A stretch of 64,000 nucleotides of DNA from Daejeonella rubra (GTDB taxonomy: Bacteria; Bacteroidota; Bacteroidia; Sphingobacteriales; Sphingobacteriaceae): positions 124,001-188,000 of the forward strand of contig NZ_FNHH01000003.1 of the NCBI RefSeq assembly GCF_900103545.1, in the 5' to 3' direction. Positions 40,216 to 48,739 of the stretch are shown here, piece by piece (position 1 is the first letter of the stretch; each line of letters begins with the position of its first letter). A model generated the notes under the pieces. The model saw nothing but the letters and a program-made list of their open reading frames with translations. It was not told the origin of the DNA and made no database searches. The position numbers and the translations under genes were made by a program.

Positions 40216-42672
40216 TTAGAATTTTAGTGCCCCCACGTTCACTATATCTGCAAAAACGCCTGCTGCAGTAACTTCAGCACCAGCACCCGGACCTTTAACC
40301 ACCATCGGCCTTTCTCTATATCTTTCAGTTGTAAATGAAATGATATTATCACTTCCGGACAAGGCATAGAAAGGATGTGCATCATCTACCATTTGAAGGC
40401 TGATCTTCACCTTGCCATTTTCCAGTTTACCAATATATCGCAGTACTTTTTTACCATCTTCAGCCTGTTTTTTCATGTTTTCGAAAAAATCATTCTCAGT
40501 TTTAAGAGCAAGGTAAAAATCATCTACAGATTCAGCATCAATACAGGATTGAGGAAGCATACTTTCAATATCAACATCCTCCGCTTCAAGCTCATAACCC
40601 GCATCACGGGCCAGAATAAGCATTTTACGCATAAAGTCTGTACCGCGAAGGTCATCCCTTGGATCTGGCTCAGTATAGCCCTTTTCCTGAGCCTGCTTCA
40701 CAATATCATGGAATGTCACATCACCTTTATAATTATTGAAAATGTAGGAGATAGTTCCTGAAAGAATAGATTCGATACTGATGATCCGGTCACCACTGAT
40801 CATCAGGTCCTTCAGGGTTTTTACGATCGGTAGCCCTGCACCAACATTGGTCTCATAAAAATAGTCAACCCCATGAAGCCTTGCTGTATCACGGAACTGC
40901 TTATACTGTGCAAAAGACCCTGAATTTCCAATCTTGTTGCAAGTTACAACGGAAATATTTGAACTGAAGATCTCATGATAGAATTCAATAGGGTTTTTAC
41001 TTGCCGTATTATCTGCAAAGACACAATTAGGCAGGTTCATGGCTTTCATTCTGCTGACAAAACCAGAAAGCTCGGCAGTTTCACCCTGATCCTGCAGATC
41101 ATTCTCCCAGCTTTCCAGCGTAATTCCTTCCTCATTAAACATCATTTTGCGAGTATTACTGATACCCACAACCTTGATCTGAATGCCATTATGTTTTTGA
41201 AGAAAATCTTTATGCTCCAGCAATTGTTTAAATAAGGTAGTTCCAATATTGCCGGTGCCAAGGCAGAATACATGTAATGTTTTATTTAGCTCTACAAAAA
41301 AGGCATCATGAACTGCATTAAGCCCCTTATTAAGATCTTCGCGTGAGATCACAACCGAAATATTGTACTCAGATGAACCTTGTGCAATAGCTCTCACATT
41401 GATCCCGTTACGGCCAAGAGCATGAAATAGCTTGCCGGAAATTCCAGGGGTTTGCTTCATATTTTCACCCACTATGGCCAGTACCGAAAGGCCCTGCTCA
41501 AAAACAGGAGCTTCAATTTTCTTAGCCAAAAGTTCCAGTTCAAACTCATGTTCTATTAAATGCTGAGCCCTTGATGCATCAGAAGGATGGATAGCAAAAG
41601 TGATACTATGTTCTGACGAAGACTGGGTGATCAGGATAATATTGATCTGCTCGCGTGCCAGTAAAGAAAATAAGCGGCCGCTGAATCCGGCTTTTCCTAC
41701 CATTCCGCTTCCCTCAATGTTGATGATACTGATATCATTTATGGATGAGATCCCCTTTATTGCAAGGTTAGAACTTTGACAGTTGTGACGGATCACAGAA
41801 CCCTGAAATTCAGGCTCGAAGGTATTACGTATTACGATAGGGATCCTTTTCAGAAATGCCGGGATCATCGTTGGCGGATAGATCACCTTTGCTCCGAAAA
41901 ACGAAAGCTCCATGGCCTCAGTATAGGAAAGTTCAGGCAGAGAAAACGCCTTTTTGACCATCCTCGGATCGGCAGTCATCATCCCATTTACATCAGTCCA
42001 GATCTCTATCTCTTCTGCGTTCAAAGCTGAACCAAAAATAGCCGCCGTATAATCACTCCCCCCTCTACCTAAGGTCGTAATTCTGCCTTCCTCATTGCTT
42101 GCAATAAAACCGGTAACAAAAATAATTTTATCGCTATTTCTATTATAATGATCACGGATCAGCATTTCAGAAAGCTCCATATTCACACGGGCCTGGCCAT
42201 ATGAGCTATCAGTTTTAATTAATTCTGCTGCATTTACAAACAGATCATCGTCCGACTTTTGTCCGGCTATTTTACTGATCATGAATGCCGAACAACGCTC
42301 ACCATAACTAAGTACCAGATCACGCGTTCTGGGAGTCAACTCCTTCAGGATCATTACTCCCTGAAGTAAATCTTCAAGCTCATTAAATAAGATACGAAGC
42401 TTTGTAAATACAGGATTCTGCTTTGAGACGGCTAGTAACTCTTTGATCACATGGAAGTGACGCTCTTCAAGTTCCTTTAATTCATTGCTGAAGGTGCCTC
42501 CCTTTTCGGCCTTATCAGCCATAGCTGATAAGAGATTGGTTACACCACTCATTGCTGACAGAACAACAACCGGATTTCCGGAATGAGCCTGTTCCTTTTC
42601 AATGATCTGCAATAATTTACTGATCGATTCAACCGATCCTACCGAGGTACCCCCGAACTTTAAAACTTTCAT
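40216..42672 (-). CDS. thrA: Bifunctional aspartokinase / homoserine dehydrogenase
   Basis: An 818-residue fusion of the first and third enzymes of threonine synthesis. The aspartokinase part (about 1-290) starts with KFGGTSVG and has TLGRGGSDYTAA; two ACT domains follow (about 310-460), the usual site of threonine feedback; the homoserine dehydrogenase part (about 465-818) has the NAD(P) loop LGTGNIGTTL and the catalytic block DPRDDLRGTDFMRKMLIL. Its expression is controlled by the leader peptide and terminator upstream. Confidence 0.97.
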   Translation of the reverse strand: MKVLKFGGTSVGSVESISKLLQIIEKEQAHSGNPVVVLSAMSGVTNLLSAMADKAEKGGTFSNELKELEERHFHVIKELLAVSKQNPVFTKLRILFNELEDLLQGVMILKELTPRTRDLVLSYGERCSAFMISKIAGQKSDDDLFVNAAELIKTDSSYGQARVNMELSEMLIRDHYNRNSDKIIFVTGFIASNEEGRITTLGRGGSDYTAAIFGSALNAEEIEIWTDVNGMMTADPRMVKKAFSLPELSYTEAMELSFFGAKVIYPPTMIPAFLKRIPIVIRNTFEPEFQGSVIRHNCQSSNLAIKGISSINDISIINIEGSGMVGKAGFSGRLFSLLAREQINIILITQSSSEHSITFAIHPSDASRAQHLIEHEFELELLAKKIEAPVFEQGLSVLAIVGENMKQTPGISGKLFHALGRNGINVRAIAQGSSEYNISVVISREDLNKGLNAVHDAFFVELNKTLHVFCLGTGNIGTTLFKQLLEHKDFLQKHNGIQIKVVGISNTRKMMFNEEGITLESWENDLQDQGETAELSGFVSRMKAMNLPNCVFADNTASKNPIEFYHEIFSSNISVVTCNKIGNSGSFAQYKQFRDTARLHGVDYFYETNVGAGLPIVKTLKDLMISGDRIISIESILSGTISYIFNNYKGDVTFHDIVKQAQEKGYTEPDPRDDLRGTDFMRKMLILARDAGYELEAEDVDIESMLPQSCIDAESVDDFYLALKTENDFFENMKKQAEDGKKVLRYIGKLENGKVKISLQMVDDAHPFYALSGSDNIISFTTERYRERPMVVKGPGAGAEVTAAGVFADIVNVGALKF

Positions 42673-42700
42673 TATTAATAGTATTTCTTCGATTTCTGAT

Positions 42701-42740
42701 AAAAAAAAACGCCTTCCCCGTTATCGGAGGAAGGCGTTTT
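42701..42740 (-). terminator. Attenuator terminator upstream of thrA
   Basis: Read on the minus strand, AAAACGCCTTCC and GGAAGGCGTTTT form a 12-bp stem around an 11-base loop and run into nine T residues. It lies 20 bases after the leader-peptide stop and 28 before the thrA ATG, where a transcription attenuator is expected. Confidence 0.92.
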
Positions 42741-42759
42741 TTGATGTTTTATGTTTAAT

Positions 42760-42837
42760 TTACACCATACAATCACCTTCCCCATGCGATAGCGTGGTGG
42801 TTGTTGTGTTTGTTGTGGTATAAAAGGTAGTTATCAT
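42760..42837 (-). CDS. thrL: Threonine-rich leader peptide of the thr operon
   Basis: A 25-residue peptide (ATG at 42837, TAA at 42760) with threonine at residues 3, 4, 7-9 and 11-15, ten of 25, plus one Ile. It lies directly upstream of the attenuator terminator. Codons 19-22 (GGGGAAGGTG) can pair with the 5' arm of the terminator (42727-42736) over 10 bp including two G-T pairs, giving an antiterminator. A ribosome stalled in the Thr run when charged tRNA-Thr is scarce would leave this segment free, so thrABC is read; with ample threonine the terminator forms. This is the classical attenuation arrangement, seen directly here; regulation itself is inferred. Confidence 0.88.
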   Translation of the reverse strand: MITTFYTTTNTTTTTLSHGEGDCMV

Positions 42838-42853
42838 GTCTTTTTTGTGTGCC

Positions 42854-42886
42854 GTAAATTACGGTCTTAATTTTTGAATAAACAAA
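42854..42886 (-). promoter_or_regulatory. Candidate Bacteroidota-type promoter of the thr operon
   Basis: On the minus strand TTTG (42886-42883) and TAATTTAC (42861-42854) are 21 bases apart, close to the Bacteroidota -33 TTTG and -7 TAnnTTTG pattern. The near-palindrome CCGTAAATTACGG covers the -7 box. Transcription would start about 10 bases before the leader ATG. Confidence 0.4.
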
Positions 42887-42991
42887 TGATTGTTAATTTA
42901 TTTTAAAAAAAGATTATTTCTTAATAAAACAGCAACAAATCAGGCACTTAATTACTGAATACATAATCAAGGTTTTATCTTTGCATAGCAG

Positions 42992-43912
42992 ATGGAGGGA
43001 CTAGTAATAAAATCAACAGGGAGCTGGTACGAGGTTTTAACCGACGAGGGAAAGACCATAAACTGTCGTATAAAAGGAAAATTCCGAACACTGGATATAA
43101 AAACCACAAACCCGATCGCTGTTGGCGACCGTGTACGTGTAGAACCTGAACCCGATCAGGAAACAGGACTTATTACTGCGCTCCATCCCCGAAAAAATTA
43201 TATAATCCGAAAATCTGTTAACCTTTCCAAACAGGCACAGATCATTGCGGCAAATTTAGACCAGGCATTTTTAATCGTAACGCTGGCTTCTCCGCGGACC
43301 TCTCTGGGCTTTATTGACCGCTTCCTGGTCACAGCAGAGGCTTATGAAATTCCTGCCAAGCTGATTTTCAATAAACTGGACCTATTCAGTGAAGAAGGAC
43401 TTGAAATTCTTGAGCAATACCAATCGATCTATGAAAATGCAGGATACCCCTGCTACAGCGTCTCAGCAATAAAAGAAACTAACCTGGATCAGATAAGAGA
43501 TCTGCTAAAAGACAAGGTAACACTTGTCAGCGGACATTCGGGGGTTGGAAAATCAACTCTGATCAATGCACTATTGCCGGGAAAAGAGCTTAAAACAGGT
43601 GAGATCTCTGACTGGAGCGATAAGGGTAAACACACAACAACCTTTGCAGAAATGTTCCAATTGCCTTTCGGTGGATACCTGATCGATACTCCGGGCATTC
43701 GTGAACTTGGGGTTTTTGATATTGAAAAACAGGATCTTGGCCGTTTATTTCCGGAGATCAGAAAACTGATGGGGAATTGCCGCTTTCACAACTGCAGACA
43801 TATAAATGAACCGGGATGTGCCGTTTTGGAAGCACTTGAAAAGGGTAAATTAGAATCTTCACGATATGATAGTTACCTGAGTATCTATCATGATAATGAA
43901 ACCAGAGGATGA
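42992..43912 (+). CDS. rsgA: Ribosome small-subunit GTPase RsgA
   Basis: A 306-residue circularly permuted GTPase for 30S maturation: an OB-fold domain (about 1-70), then the G motifs in permuted order (NKLD, about 126; then GHSGVGKS, about 181-188; DTPG, about 230) and a C-terminal zinc site with CRFHNCRHINEPGC (about 263-276). It is divergent from the thr operon. Its stop overlaps the next start (ATGA). Confidence 0.97.
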   Translation: MEGLVIKSTGSWYEVLTDEGKTINCRIKGKFRTLDIKTTNPIAVGDRVRVEPEPDQETGLITALHPRKNYIIRKSVNLSKQAQIIAANLDQAFLIVTLASPRTSLGFIDRFLVTAEAYEIPAKLIFNKLDLFSEEGLEILEQYQSIYENAGYPCYSVSAIKETNLDQIRDLLKDKVTLVSGHSGVGKSTLINALLPGKELKTGEISDWSDKGKHTTTFAEMFQLPFGGYLIDTPGIRELGVFDIEKQDLGRLFPEIRKLMGNCRFHNCRHINEPGCAVLEALEKGKLESSRYDSYLSIYHDNETRG

Positions 43913-44361
43913 GAGCAGTAATTCAACGTGTCAGCAATGCATCCTGCAGTATTGAAGGGCTAATCAGCGGTGAGATCGCTCATGGATTTATGGTTTTGCT
44001 GGGAATTGAAGACAGCGATACCGATGAGGACCTGACCTGGCTTGCACAGAAGATTGCAAACATTCGTGTATTTTCAGACGAGAACGGATTGATGAACAAA
44101 GCGCTGGCAGACGTACAAGGGAATATCCTGCTTGTTAGCCAGTTTACGCTTTTTGCATCAACAAAAAAGGGCAACAGACCAGGTTTTACCCGCTCAGCAA
44201 GACCTGAATATGCTATTCCTTTGTATGAAAAAATGATAGTGGAATTGACTAAGATTACAGGAACAAAAATCCAAACCGGCATTTTCGGTGCAGACATGCA
44301 AATTAGTCTGGTGAATGATGGTCCGGTTACCATTTGCATCGATACCAAAGCCAGGGAATAA
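43909..44361 (+). CDS. dtd: D-aminoacyl-tRNA deacylase
   Basis: A 150-residue protein that removes D-amino acids from mischarged tRNAs. It has the active-site motif LLVSQFTLFA (about 75-84) and the Gly-cisPro-like block RPGFTRSARPE (about 94-104), plus the N-terminal MRAVIQRVSNASC. The length equals the family norm. It is coupled to rsgA by a 4-base overlap. Confidence 0.96.
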   Translation: MRAVIQRVSNASCSIEGLISGEIAHGFMVLLGIEDSDTDEDLTWLAQKIANIRVFSDENGLMNKALADVQGNILLVSQFTLFASTKKGNRPGFTRSARPEYAIPLYEKMIVELTKITGTKIQTGIFGADMQISLVNDGPVTICIDTKARE

Positions 44362-44376
44362 TATAAATCAATTCTG

Positions 44377-44703
44377 ATGACAATAGAGGAAGCACAGAAG
44401 ATCGTAGATAATTGGATCAATACTACCGGTGTTCGTTATTTTAATGAGTTAACTAATACAGCTATACTTATGGAGGAAGTTGGAGAGGTTGCCAGGATCA
44501 TGGCGAGAAAGTATGGTGAGCAGTCATTTAAAAAATCAGATGAAGGCCACGACCTTGGTGATGAACTCGCTGATGTATTATTTGTTTTAATCTGCCTGGC
44601 CAATCAAACCGGAACAGACCTTACTGAAGCACTCCAAAAAAATCTGGAGAAGAAAAATATCCGTGATGCCGACAGGCATAAGAATAATGAGAAGTTAAAA
44701 TAA
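44377..44703 (+). CDS. MazG-like nucleotide pyrophosphohydrolase
   Basis: A 108-residue all-alpha protein of the MazG/dUTPase superfamily. The metal-binding EExxE-type motif is LMEEVGEVAR and the second is LGDELADVLF; together they hold the magnesium needed to hydrolyse nucleoside triphosphates to monophosphates. It is the third gene of the rsgA-dtd group. The substrate cannot be told from sequence. Confidence 0.88.
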   Translation: MTIEEAQKIVDNWINTTGVRYFNELTNTAILMEEVGEVARIMARKYGEQSFKKSDEGHDLGDELADVLFVLICLANQTGTDLTEALQKNLEKKNIRDADRHKNNEKLK

Positions 44704-44740
44704 TATACTTTTCAGCGTTTGATTTGCTGTAAGGCCTATA

Positions 44741-45454
44741 TTACACCATTCTGATCAGTCGCTCTCCATCCAGAATGGGTATGCTGGATGTGATATTCAA
44801 ATTAAGACAAAAAGCAATATCTTCTTCAATTCCCAGCTTCTTTAAACGTTCACTATGTGAAGTTTTTTTAAGATATAGACCCAAATCCTCTTTGGCCATA
44901 TTATAAAGATCTTCTGATGCAATACCTGCATCATCGAGAGAATAATTTTCATCTTTCAGGTAATGGACAACCCCACCGGCAAAAAGCGTATCCTCCAGAT
45001 TAACTTTATCCTTCCAGCCTGAGCATAAAAGTAAAACATCATTGGGCTGAGTTTTTAGCCAGTTACACAAGGAGCTAATATTTAAGAAAGAACCGATCAC
45101 AATCTTATTTGCACCGCGCGACATGTTTATGGCATGTGTTCCATTGGTGGTCGTCAATACTATAGTTTTACCTCCTACCTTCTCCTTAACATAAGAAAAG
45201 GGCGAATTACCAAAATCAAATCCATCGACAACCTCTCCGTTTCGTTCAGCCGCCAACAGAAATTCGGTGTGACGATAAGATTCACATGCTTCAATTGTAG
45301 CTACCGGAATAATAGAGACCGCACCATTTTCAATACCATAACAGATGGATGAAGTGGCTCTGAAAATATCAATAACTACGACGATACTTTCGGTAAAATC
45401 ATGTAAATGAAGCAGGGCAGGAGTCAGGCAAACTTCGAGATTACGTTTTTGCAT
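44741..45454 (-). CDS. comB: 2-phosphosulfolactate phosphatase family protein
   Basis: A 237-residue protein of the ComB family, with VVIDIFRATSSI (about 27-38), TNGTHAI (about 104) and LLCSGWKDKVNLEDTLFAGG (about 141-160) as typical blocks. In methanogens ComB acts in coenzyme M synthesis; in Bacteroidota the family is likely used in sulfolactate or sulfonolipid-related metabolism, which is inference. It lies 20 bases after gcvT on the same strand. Confidence 0.85.
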   Translation of the reverse strand: MQKRNLEVCLTPALLHLHDFTESIVVVIDIFRATSSICYGIENGAVSIIPVATIEACESYRHTEFLLAAERNGEVVDGFDFGNSPFSYVKEKVGGKTIVLTTTNGTHAINMSRGANKIVIGSFLNISSLCNWLKTQPNDVLLLCSGWKDKVNLEDTLFAGGVVHYLKDENYSLDDAGIASEDLYNMAKEDLGLYLKKTSHSERLKKLGIEEDIAFCLNLNITSSIPILDGERLIRMV

Positions 45455-45474
45455 TCTTTGTTCTTGGATAAAGA

Positions 45475-46551
45475 TTATTTAAAAGGAAATTTTACTACCC
45501 TCGCTAATATTTTGTTTTCACGGATACTGATGTAAATATCAGATCCTTCTTTAGAAAATTCTGTTTTAACATAGCCCATACCTATTGCCTTTTGAAGAGA
45601 AGGAGATTGAGTACCAGAAGTTACTTTACCAATCACATTTCCATCAGCGTCAACAATCTGATAATCATGACGAGGAATGCCTCTTTCGATCATTTCAAAA
45701 CCAACAAGTTTACGTTCAACACCATTTTGTTTTTGAGCAGCCAGATTTGCAGAGTTTACAAAGTTCTTGCTGAACTTCGTGATCCAGCCAAGTCCTGCTT
45801 CCAGAGGAGAGGTTGTATCATCGATATCATTTCCGTAAAGGCAGAATCCCATTTCTAATCGTAAGGTATCACGTGCAGCAAGTCCGATAGGTTTAATCCC
45901 AAAAGGCGCCCCCGCATTAAATATTTCATTCCAGATATGCTCAGAATGTTCCTTCTCGAAATACAACTCAAAACCACCAGCACCGGTATAGCCAGTTGCT
46001 GAGATCAATACGTTTTCTATTCCTGCAAATACACCCTTTTTAAAGGTGTAATATTCCATTGACGAAAGATCCACATCTGTTAAACTTTGAAGTGCTTCTA
46101 TAGCTTTAGGACCCTGAACTGCAAGCAGTGAAGTCTGATCAGAGATATTTTTCATCTCTACTCCAGCTGTATTATGTTTTGAGATCCAGTCCCAGTCCTT
46201 ATCAATATTTGAAGCATTGACAACCAGCATATAGGTTTTCTCATCTATCCGATAAACCAGAAGATCATCAACTATTCCACCCTGGTCATTTGGAAGACAG
46301 GAATATTGGATCTTTCCATCAAAAAGTTTAGAGGCATCATTTGAACATACACGCTGGATCAGGTCCAATGCACCTTCACCTCTCAAAATAAACTCTCCCA
46401 TATGGCTAACATCAAATACACCAACCGCCTTTCGAACGGTTTCGTGTTCAATGTTTATCCCACTATATTGAACGGGCATATTAAATCCTGCAAAGGGAAC
46501 CATTTTGGCACCCAGCGCTATATGAGTATCATTTAAAGCAACATTCTTCAT
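45475..46551 (-). CDS. gcvT: Glycine cleavage system aminomethyltransferase (T protein)
   Basis: A 358-residue folate enzyme of the glycine cleavage system. Key parts include FDVSHMGEF (about 46-54), FSxND-type ERVCSNDAS, and ATGYTGAGGFELYFE (about 190-204); the C-terminal domain has GFEMIERGIPRHDY. It releases ammonia from the aminomethyl-lipoyl H protein and makes methylene-tetrahydrofolate, the substrate of MetF. gcvH and gcvP are not in the window. Confidence 0.96.
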   Translation of the reverse strand: MKNVALNDTHIALGAKMVPFAGFNMPVQYSGINIEHETVRKAVGVFDVSHMGEFILRGEGALDLIQRVCSNDASKLFDGKIQYSCLPNDQGGIVDDLLVYRIDEKTYMLVVNASNIDKDWDWISKHNTAGVEMKNISDQTSLLAVQGPKAIEALQSLTDVDLSSMEYYTFKKGVFAGIENVLISATGYTGAGGFELYFEKEHSEHIWNEIFNAGAPFGIKPIGLAARDTLRLEMGFCLYGNDIDDTTSPLEAGLGWITKFSKNFVNSANLAAQKQNGVERKLVGFEMIERGIPRHDYQIVDADGNVIGKVTSGTQSPSLQKAIGMGYVKTEFSKEGSDIYISIRENKILARVVKFPFK

Positions 46552-46633
46552 GATCCGGAGGTTATATTTGATTGCGGCAAAAGTAATTAAAAACGATTAA
46601 AAGGCAGACTCTATTTTTTGCTTGCCTTTCAGG

Positions 46634-47233
46634 TCATAATGGAAGGCGAAGCTGAGGGTCGCTTATCCTGAAGGTTCTGCGGTGATAGGGCGTAAAACCA
46701 AAAGCTATTACCGCTTCTCGATGCTTAATTGTAGGGTATCCCTTATTATTTGCCCAGTCATAGTCTGGATATTCAGTCGAAAGATTAAGCATATAATCAT
46801 CCCGATAGGTCTTTGCCAGAATAGACGCAGCCGCGATGGAATAATATTTACCATCCCCTTTTACCACACATTCATATGGAATATCCTGAAATGGCTTAAA
46901 GCGGTTACCGTCAATTATTACGAAGCCCGGCTGCACACTTAGCTGTTCAAGTGCCAGGTGCATCGCCTTGATTGATGCATTCAGAATATTGATCCTGTCA
47001 ATCTCCAGATGATCAACCATTGAAACAGCGAAGGCCAATGCTTCCCGCTCAATTATTCTTCGCAGATCAACACGATCTTTCTCCTTCAGCTGTTTTGAAT
47101 CAGTGAGGATATCATGTGAAAAATTCCTGGGAAGGATCACTGCAGCAGCAAAAACAGGCCCTGCAAGGCAGCCCCGGCCGGCCTCATCACAGCCTGCTTC
47201 AATCAACTCATCCTGTAAATAAGGTAGCAGCAT
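46634..47233 (-). CDS. rnhB: Ribonuclease HII
   Basis: A 199-residue enzyme that nicks RNA in RNA-DNA hybrids and removes misincorporated ribonucleotides. The N-terminal block EAGCDEAGRGCLAGPVFAAA contains the catalytic Asp-Glu pair, and DGNRF and AAASILAKTYRD hold the other acidic/structural sites. The length is standard. Confidence 0.97.
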   Translation of the reverse strand: MLLPYLQDELIEAGCDEAGRGCLAGPVFAAAVILPRNFSHDILTDSKQLKEKDRVDLRRIIEREALAFAVSMVDHLEIDRINILNASIKAMHLALEQLSVQPGFVIIDGNRFKPFQDIPYECVVKGDGKYYSIAAASILAKTYRDDYMLNLSTEYPDYDWANNKGYPTIKHREAVIAFGFTPYHRRTFRISDPQLRLPL

Positions 47234-47285
47234 GCTTAAATATCAGAAAAAAATGGTGATAAAAGCATTATTTCAAACCTGGTTT

Positions 47286-48530
47286 TTAAAGTACACGAAT
47301 TGTCAGGATCGTTATATCATCCGAATTCATTACTGCATTATTTGCAGATTGAATATCTCTTAATATATTTTCATTCAGGCTATCAACCGGAAGATCTTTA
47401 TTTTGCAACAAATGTCCAACTAACTCTTCATCAGAAATATAGACCTCTTCATTGGGGCTTTCTACAAGACCGTCTGTATAATTAAAAATAACACTTCCAG
47501 GAGTTAATATCTCTCTGCCAACACAAATACCCGGAAGTGCATCAAATGCCCCTATGATGGTAGTTCCATCTTTTAAGAACTTGACCTCCCCATCTCTTAC
47601 CAAAAGCGGAGGATTATGCCCGGCATTAACATATTGCAATTCCCTGCTTGACTCATTATAAAGGCCAAGAAATAAGGTAATAAAACGCTCTCCATTTGTG
47701 TTTGAAACCACGATCTCATTCAACCGCTTTGTAACTTTTACCAGATCGCTCTCAACAGATGCCCAGGCTCTGAGGCTTGCCTGAAGATTTGCCATGAGCA
47801 AGGCCGCAGATACTCCTTTCCCAGAAGCATCGGCAATACACCATAAGAATTCATTCGGACCGGTTTTAATAAAATCAAAATAATCACCACCAATATTCTC
47901 ATTTGGAAGATAAGTTGCTCCTACTTCAACTGCTCCTTTTTTAGGCAAACTCCTCGGAATAAGCATGCCCTGAACTTCAACAGCAAGTTCCATATCCCTT
48001 TGCAATCGTTCCCTCTCAACCCTTTCCTTGAATAACTTCTTATTCTCAAGGGCAACAACGATCACATTGATCAGTGTTTGAATAAAGTTAAGATCATTAC
48101 TCAACAGCTGCTGACCGGTATCAAAATCTCCAATCAGAACAAAAGCAAGAAATTCATCCTTATGAAATACAGGAACAAAATATTCATATTTATTAAGCAG
48201 TGGATCTGAATTTGATTTTAGTGAAGTTATTTCCTTGAAATTATCCAAAGCCTGACAGGTTTGTTGCAGGATCTTTGCATTTTCAAATTCACCACCAAAT
48301 CGGGTAGCGCAATAAAAATGCTCCCCTTCACGAATTAACAAACGAATCTTTCCAATTTTTAAATGAACATTCAGAATCAACTCAAGCATCTCAAAAAGCA
48401 CCGAGGAGGCACTATTCTTATTAATTGCCTGAGTAATTTCAAGTAAAGAATTCAATTCTGCCTGACGTTTCAGGAGAAGTTGAATCAAATCACTTTCATC
48501 GTTAATAACTGAAGTTGATTTTTTTGACAA
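47286..48530 (-). CDS. GAF-SpoIIE-type PP2C protein phosphatase
   Basis: A 414-residue cytoplasmic regulator: an N-terminal coiled coil (about 10-40), a GAF-like sensor (about 40-170), a linker helix, and a SpoIIE/PP2C phosphatase domain (about 200-414) with GGDYFDF, WCIADASGKGVSAALLMA, YVNAGHNPPLL and the C-terminal NSDDITILTIRVL. Such proteins dephosphorylate anti-sigma-factor antagonists in partner-switching systems. No antagonist or kinase gene is adjacent. Confidence 0.92.
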   Translation of the reverse strand: MSKKSTSVINDESDLIQLLLKRQAELNSLLEITQAINKNSASSVLFEMLELILNVHLKIGKIRLLIREGEHFYCATRFGGEFENAKILQQTCQALDNFKEITSLKSNSDPLLNKYEYFVPVFHKDEFLAFVLIGDFDTGQQLLSNDLNFIQTLINVIVVALENKKLFKERVERERLQRDMELAVEVQGMLIPRSLPKKGAVEVGATYLPNENIGGDYFDFIKTGPNEFLWCIADASGKGVSAALLMANLQASLRAWASVESDLVKVTKRLNEIVVSNTNGERFITLFLGLYNESSRELQYVNAGHNPPLLVRDGEVKFLKDGTTIIGAFDALPGICVGREILTPGSVIFNYTDGLVESPNEEVYISDEELVGHLLQNKDLPVDSLNENILRDIQSANNAVMNSDDITILTIRVL

Positions 48531-48630
48531 TTCGTTTTGTTTGGGAAATGATTGCTTTTAAAATTACTTAAATAATGCAAATTAACAAGAAGATATTGCT
48601 TTCACATTGCGGATAGGATGTTTTTGAATG

Positions 48631-48651
48631 TAGGTTATGGGTAATAGGTTA
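48631..48651. repeat. Three TAGGTTA-type heptads
   Basis: The units TAGGTTA, TGGGTAA and TAGGTTA follow each other directly, at 48631, 48638 and 48645. They lie in the 209-base gap between the phosphatase and the glycosyltransferase genes, which otherwise shows nothing recognisable. Confidence 0.65.
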
Positions 48652-48739
48652 TCAGATACAATGATGAGAATACATTTTGAATTCAAAACTATCTCGCAAT
48701 GCTCCATTTACAATTCTCTAATAGATTATTTTATAAAAA

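Noticed and set aside
42602..42823. A 73-codon plus-strand ORF covering the thrA start and the thr leader
   Set aside because: It is the complement of the thrA start, attenuator and leader peptide; its C-terminal Val repeats are just the reverse of the Thr codons.
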